Assembly (NCBI GenBank): GCA_902470095.1
Contig: CABRFG010000050.1
Span: forward strand, 1 to 17,816
Length of the DNA: 17,816 bases
Reading direction: 5' to 3'
From: an uncultured Collinsella sp.
GTDB taxonomy: Bacteria; Actinomycetota; Coriobacteriia; Coriobacteriales; Coriobacteriaceae
Shown here: one piece after another, positions 14,030 to 17,816 of the stretch
Numbering within the stretch: position 1 is the stretch's first letter
How the letters are laid out: each line of letters starts with the position of its first letter
Program-made: the position numbers and the translations under genes
Notes under the pieces: generated by a model
What the model saw: only the letters and a program-made list of their open reading frames with translations
Database searches by the model: none
What the model was told of the DNA's origin: nothing

Positions 14030-15997
14030 CTAGCGCAGGGAGCGCAGGCCGCCGGCTTCCTTGTCGAGCACCGTAAAGCGCACGGCATCCAGGTGCTCCA
14101 AGATGCTGATGGCACGCTTGCGCGACACACCGAGGGCCTCGCGCAGCACGCTCGTGGTAGCAGCGCCGCCGGCCGTCTCAATGGCGGCGGCGACGAGCTC
14201 GCGCGCATGGGCCTCGGCGGCAGCGGACAAGGCAACGTCGCGCTCGACCTTCACGATGGAACGGTTGAGCGAAAGCTCGCGCAGGGCACGCGTCATGGTG
14301 TCGCGATCGAGCTGCAACCGCTCGCCCACCTCGGGCAATGTCGGTGCATCGAGGCCGTCTTCGTCCAGCAAGGCAACAATACGTTCGCAGGCCTCGCGCA
14401 CCACGCGTGCCGCCGCGGCGGCCGAGTGCGGGTCGAACACCTCGGCCCCCTCGGCAGCGCATACGCCGCGCGAGCAGCCCTCGGCAATCAGAGCCGCGGC
14501 AACGCCTTCATCAGCGGTAGGCCACGCAGCATGGGCAACGGCGCCGGGCGTAAATCCCGTCTCCTTAGGAGCCGCCGCGTGCATGGCTGACAGGGTCGCC
14601 GCCAGTGCATCCATCGCGGCGTCGAGCACGGCGGCATTCACATACAGCGCATCGCCCGAGCCGGCAAGCTTGTAAACAACACCTCGCGCCACCAGCTCGT
14701 TCAGCGCGGCGTCGGCCCCACCGGAAACAAGATCTAGCGCTGCGGCAACGTCGGCAACCACGACCGGCAACGCCTGCAGCGCCAGCCACGCATCCACACC
14801 AGCGACGGCATCGCCGGCCTCAAGCGCCGCAAGCAGCGTGCGCTCCCCCGCCGAAAGCTCGCGCGAGCGACGGCAGCGCGAAAGCAGCACACACCCGCCG
14901 CCAATGAGCATAACGGGCGAATACGACAGCACCACGGCATGGTCTCCGGCTCGCAGCGGCAGCAGCTCCTCCAAGCGCACCTGCACGGTACGGGTCTCGC
15001 CTACCGCCATGGGGGCCTCGCCCTCCAAAAGCATGATGCGGCCGACGACCTCGGCTGTGCCGGCCATCACATGCACGCGCGCGCCCGACTCGAGCACACG
15101 CGGCTTGGCGCCCTCGCGACCCAAATACGTAAACGTCATCATAAAGCGCAACGTCTGACCAAAGCGGTCCGCCACGCCGAGCATCTCACCGCGATCGAGC
15201 GCGGCAACACCATCGCCCACCAGGTTGAGCGCCACGCGCTGTCCGGGCAGTGCTCGCGGCGTATCGCCATGCACCTGGATCCCGCGCACGCGACAGACCG
15301 TACGCGACGGCAGGGCGACGAGCTCGTCGCCCACCGCAACCGGCGCATCGTGCAGCGTTCCCGTCACGACGGTGCCGACGCCCTTGATCGTAAAGCAGCG
15401 GTCGATAGGCAGACGCGGTGCGGCATCGGTGAGCTCGGCACGGGCACGGCAGGAATCCCAGCAAGCGGCAACCTGCTCGTCAAGCGCAGTCAGCAGGTCA
15501 TCGATTCCCGCGCCGGTCTTGGACGACACGGGGACAATCGACGCGTCCGCAAACACGGTACCCGACAAAAAGTCATCGACATCGAGCTCGGCAAGCTCGG
15601 TCATCTCGTTATCGGCCAAGTCGCACATCGTCAGCGCGACCACCATATGCGTGACGCCCAGCAGCTCCAGCACGTGCACGTGCTCGCGGGTCTGCGGCAT
15701 TACGCCCTCCACGGCAGAGACCACCAGCACGGCAACGTCGATGCCCGTCGCACCCTGCACCATGGCGCGCAAGTAATGCGCGTGACCCGGCACGTCGACT
15801 AGGCCAACGATCTTGCCACTCGGCAGTGCCAGCTCGCCAAAGCCAAGCTCCACGGTCATACCACGACGGCGCTCAACCTCCAGGCGGTCGGGATTCTTGC
15901 CGGTCAGTGCCTCGATCAGTGCCGACTTACCGTGGTCGACGTGGCCCGCCGTGCCGACGATAACGGGACACTCCACCAGCGCTTGAACCTCACTCAT
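14030..15997 (-). CDS. selB: Selenocysteine-specific translation elongation factor SelB
   Basis: GTPase that carries Sec-tRNA to the ribosome at UGA codons marked by a SECIS hairpin. The 655 residues hold EF-Tu-like domains followed by C-terminal winged-helix domains. G1 is GHVDHGKS (18-25), G2 lies in RRRGMTVELGF (43-53), G3 is DVPGH (68-72) and G5 is SSKTG. The G4 motif, normally NKxD or TKxD, reads TMCD (123-126), a Lys-to-Met change. The last winged helix contains LGVSRKRAISILEHLD, typical of the SECIS-binding end of SelB. The ATG at 15997 overlaps the selA stop as ATGA, indicating translational coupling; an upstream in-frame ATG at 16021 would lie inside selA. Several hairpins follow the stop codon. 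Confidence 0.97.
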   Translation of the reverse strand: MSEVQALVECPVIVGTAGHVDHGKSALIEALTGKNPDRLEVERRRGMTVELGFGELALPSGKIVGLVDVPGHAHYLRAMVQGATGIDVAVLVVSAVEGVMPQTREHVHVLELLGVTHMVVALTMCDLADNEMTELAELDVDDFLSGTVFADASIVPVSSKTGAGIDDLLTALDEQVAACWDSCRARAELTDAAPRLPIDRCFTIKGVGTVVTGTLHDAPVAVGDELVALPSRTVCRVRGIQVHGDTPRALPGQRVALNLVGDGVAALDRGEMLGVADRFGQTLRFMMTFTYLGREGAKPRVLESGARVHVMAGTAEVVGRIMLLEGEAPMAVGETRTVQVRLEELLPLRAGDHAVVLSYSPVMLIGGGCVLLSRCRRSRELSAGERTLLAALEAGDAVAGVDAWLALQALPVVVADVAAALDLVSGGADAALNELVARGVVYKLAGSGDALYVNAAVLDAAMDALAATLSAMHAAAPKETGFTPGAVAHAAWPTADEGVAAALIAEGCSRGVCAAEGAEVFDPHSAAAAARVVREACERIVALLDEDGLDAPTLPEVGERLQLDRDTMTRALRELSLNRSIVKVERDVALSAAAEAHARELVAAAIETAGGAATTSVLREALGVSRKRAISILEHLDAVRFTVLDKEAGGLRSLR

Positions 15998-17451
15998 CGA
16001 GCAATCGCCTTCTCGACGCACGCGACAAGCGTCGACGCCGCGGTCTCGATATCGCGTTCGCCCACGAGCGTGCGTACGTCAAACAGGATACGATCGTGCG
16101 AAGTGCGCGTGACAACCGGCGTGTCGAGATCTTGGACGAGCGAGCGCTTGAGCGCGTCAACGGAAAGACGCTCATCGACGAGGCGCACGGCAACGCACAT
16201 GGTGGGCAGCTCGACGGTAGGCAGCGAGCCGCCGCCGGGAGTCGACGACTCCTCGACGATTTCCACCTGCACGGCACACGGGCAGCCAGCCTTATCGAGA
16301 CCCGCCACCATCAGCTCGCGCAGCTTGCGTGCGCGACGCTCCAGATGAGCCTGCGGAAGCGTGAGCATGTTGAGTACCGGAATATCGCGATGGGCAACAT
16401 CGGCACCGTCCATGTAGATGCGCAGTGTGGCCTCGAGCGCCGTGAGCGCCAACTTGCCCGGACGCAGAGCGCGCATAAGCGGATGTGACGCACAGGCCTG
16501 AACCAGATCGCGGCGGCCCATGATAATGCCCGCCTGCGCGGCTCCCAGTAGCTTATCACCCGAGCACGACACCAGATCGAGCCCCGCCGCAACCGAAGCC
16601 GGCGTGGGTTCCTCGCCGCCACGCACCAGGATGTCATCGGGCAGGAGCGCGCCCGACCCTTGATCCTCGTAAAACAGCAGACCATGCTTATGGGCCAGGG
16701 CGGCGAGCTCCCGAGAGCTCACTTCCTCGTGAAAACCCTCGATGCGATAGTTGGAAGGATGAACCTTCAGGATCATGGCCGTTTCTGGCGTGATGGCGCG
16801 CTCATAGTCGCCCAGATGCGTGCGGTTGGTAGCGCCGACCTCGACGAGTTTGGCGCCCGAGGCCGCCATGACGTCGGGGATGCGGAAGCTGCCGCCGATC
16901 TCGACAAGCTCGCCGCGGCTCACAATGACCTCTTTGCCCGCGGCATGGGTCGCCAGCACCAGCAGCACAGCGGCGGCGTTGTTGTTAACGACCAGCGCGT
17001 CCTCGGCACCGGTAAGCGAGCGGATCAGCTGCGCGGCATGTTCCCTGCGCGACCCACGCGAGCAGGTTTCCACACTATACTCGAGCGTGCTGTACCCGCG
17101 CGCAACCTCGGCCACGGCCTTGGCCGCCGACTCCGCGAGCGGGGCGCGGCCCAAGTTGGTATGGATAACCACACCCGTGGCGTTGACGGCGGGACGCAGG
17201 CTTGGCAGCGCGGAGCGATGCGCACGCCACTCGATAGCCGATGCCAGCTCGCGCTTGGAACGCGGGGCGGCACCGGCGCGAATGGCGGCACGCTCCTCGT
17301 CGAGCTCGGCCGTCACGGCGGCATGCACCACCGCGTCGCAGGTCTCCCCCGCCGCCTTCACTACCGGCCACTCGGCAAGCAGCTCGTTGACGGAAGGAAT
17401 GGCGCGCAGGCGGGCGCGCACCTCATCGGACATGTTCTGGCTATCGCTCAT
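15994..17451 (-). CDS. selA: L-seryl-tRNA(Sec) selenium transferase SelA
   Basis: PLP enzyme that converts Ser-tRNA-Sec to Sec-tRNA-Sec using selenophosphate. The 485 residues show the SelA landmarks: an N-terminal tRNA-binding segment beginning near IPSVNELL, NATGVVIHTNLGRAPL (90-105), YSVETCSRGSRREH (125-138), and SCSGDKLLGAAQAG (295-308) with the PLP-binding lysine at 300. The ATG at 17451 is preceded by GAAAGG; a second Met at 17433 is an alternative. selB follows with a four-base overlap, and selC lies 400 bases beyond selB, so selA, selB and selC form one locus. The selenophosphate synthetase gene selD is not in this window. A molybdopterin oxidoreductase gene ends 76 bases upstream and may share the transcript. 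Confidence 0.97.
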   Translation of the reverse strand: MSDSQNMSDEVRARLRAIPSVNELLAEWPVVKAAGETCDAVVHAAVTAELDEERAAIRAGAAPRSKRELASAIEWRAHRSALPSLRPAVNATGVVIHTNLGRAPLAESAAKAVAEVARGYSTLEYSVETCSRGSRREHAAQLIRSLTGAEDALVVNNNAAAVLLVLATHAAGKEVIVSRGELVEIGGSFRIPDVMAASGAKLVEVGATNRTHLGDYERAITPETAMILKVHPSNYRIEGFHEEVSSRELAALAHKHGLLFYEDQGSGALLPDDILVRGGEEPTPASVAAGLDLVSCSGDKLLGAAQAGIIMGRRDLVQACASHPLMRALRPGKLALTALEATLRIYMDGADVAHRDIPVLNMLTLPQAHLERRARKLRELMVAGLDKAGCPCAVQVEIVEESSTPGGGSLPTVELPTMCVAVRLVDERLSVDALKRSLVQDLDTPVVTRTSHDRILFDVRTLVGERDIETAASTLVACVEKAIAR

Positions 17452-17527
17452 GTGCGGCCTTTCAAAACCAAAGGTGAATCAATCGTTCGAACGTCAAACT
17501 ATCAGCCAATTCGATCGGCTGAGTCAA

Positions 17528-17816
17528 TCAGTCGTTATTATCCTCGTGCTCCGTGATCTTTTCCACGCGAACGGCGTTTTCCTGGGTGAGCGCGGCACCC
17601 GTCAACGGATCCCAACGCAACGGCGTATGGTCGAGCGGGCCCACACCCAAGGCTTGAGCGTCACCGGCATCGCGGCCAAACGAACGCCCACCGGGGGCGG
17701 CCGACGTAAAGATGCACGCCGGATGCAGATACGGCGTCGTCTCCACGCGCACGCGGTCGCGGCCCATATCGCTCACGAGCTCAACGACCTCGCCATCGGC
17801 GATACCCATGCGAGCG
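17528..17816 (-). CDS. Molybdopterin-dependent oxidoreductase, C-terminal end (partial)
   Basis: Only the last 95 or so codons are in the window; the frame is open to the right edge. The segment ARMGIADGEVVELVSD is typical of the molybdopterin dinucleotide-binding domain at the C-terminus of DMSO-reductase-family enzymes (formate dehydrogenases, thiosulfate or polysulfide reductases). The tail has the usual pattern of Gly-rich turns, a DPLTGAA segment and a final VRVEKI strand. The Met at 17809 is internal, not a start. Because it sits directly upstream of selA and near mobA, it may encode a selenocysteine-containing formate dehydrogenase-like protein, but the active-site region lies outside the window, so this cannot be tested here. 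Confidence 0.7.
   Translation of the reverse strand, partial: ARMGIADGEVVELVSDMGRDRVRVETTPYLHPACIFTSAAPGGRSFGRDAGDAQALGVGPLDHTPLRWDPLTGAALTQENAVRVEKITEHEDNND

Noticed and set aside
17484..17493. Perfect palindrome CGTTCGAACG upstream of selA as an SOS or other operator
   Set aside because: It does not fit the spaced Gram-positive LexA box (CGAAC-N4-GTTCG), and ten-base palindromes arise by chance; no second copy or clear promoter is seen nearby.

Overview
This 17.8 kb, high-GC window reads like chromosome of a Gram-positive anaerobe of the Coriobacteriia, with Collinsella the best guess. That rests on overall protein style, the tig-clpP-clpX order, GC-rich third codon positions, and anaerobic selenium and molybdenum enzymes; it is inference, since no marker such as rRNA is present. 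Every gene lies on the minus strand, so transcription runs from high to low coordinates.

Layout from right to left (direction of transcription). At the right edge is the C-terminal end of a molybdopterin oxidoreductase. It is followed by selA and selB (ATGA overlap), a 436 bp gene-free stretch rich in inverted repeats, selC (tRNA-Sec, anticodon UCA) with what look like its own promoter and terminator, mobA, and a small cysteine-rich DUF3343 (Se/S-carrier-like) protein. Then comes a free-standing NADP-type glutamate dehydrogenase gene with a strong terminator. Next is a two-gene molybdenum hydroxylase operon (FAD subunit, then a fused 2Fe-2S/molybdenum subunit; start and stop overlap). After it come tRNA-Leu(UAG) and the proteostasis block tig, clpP, clpX, closed by a strong intrinsic terminator. 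Last is valS, preceded by a leader with a long inverted repeat.

Functionally the right half is a selenium and molybdenum workshop. SelA makes Sec-tRNA, SelC is the tRNA, SelB delivers it to UGA codons, MobA makes the guanine dinucleotide form of molybdopterin used by formate-dehydrogenase-like enzymes, and the DUF3343 protein may carry selenium or sulfur. The partial oxidoreductase upstream of selA is a plausible client. The xanthine-dehydrogenase-like operon nearby has the fused architecture seen in selenium-dependent molybdenum hydroxylases, so it may be a second client, of labile selenium rather than selenocysteine. selD is not in the window.

The most unusual items are the selenium cluster with its cysteine-rich DUF3343 protein, a Lys-to-Met change in the SelB G4 motif, a 158 bp element with 28 bp inverted ends plus further hairpins between selB and selC, and the long inverted repeat just upstream of the valS ribosome-binding site. 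No CRISPR array, insertion sequence, transposase or phage gene was seen.
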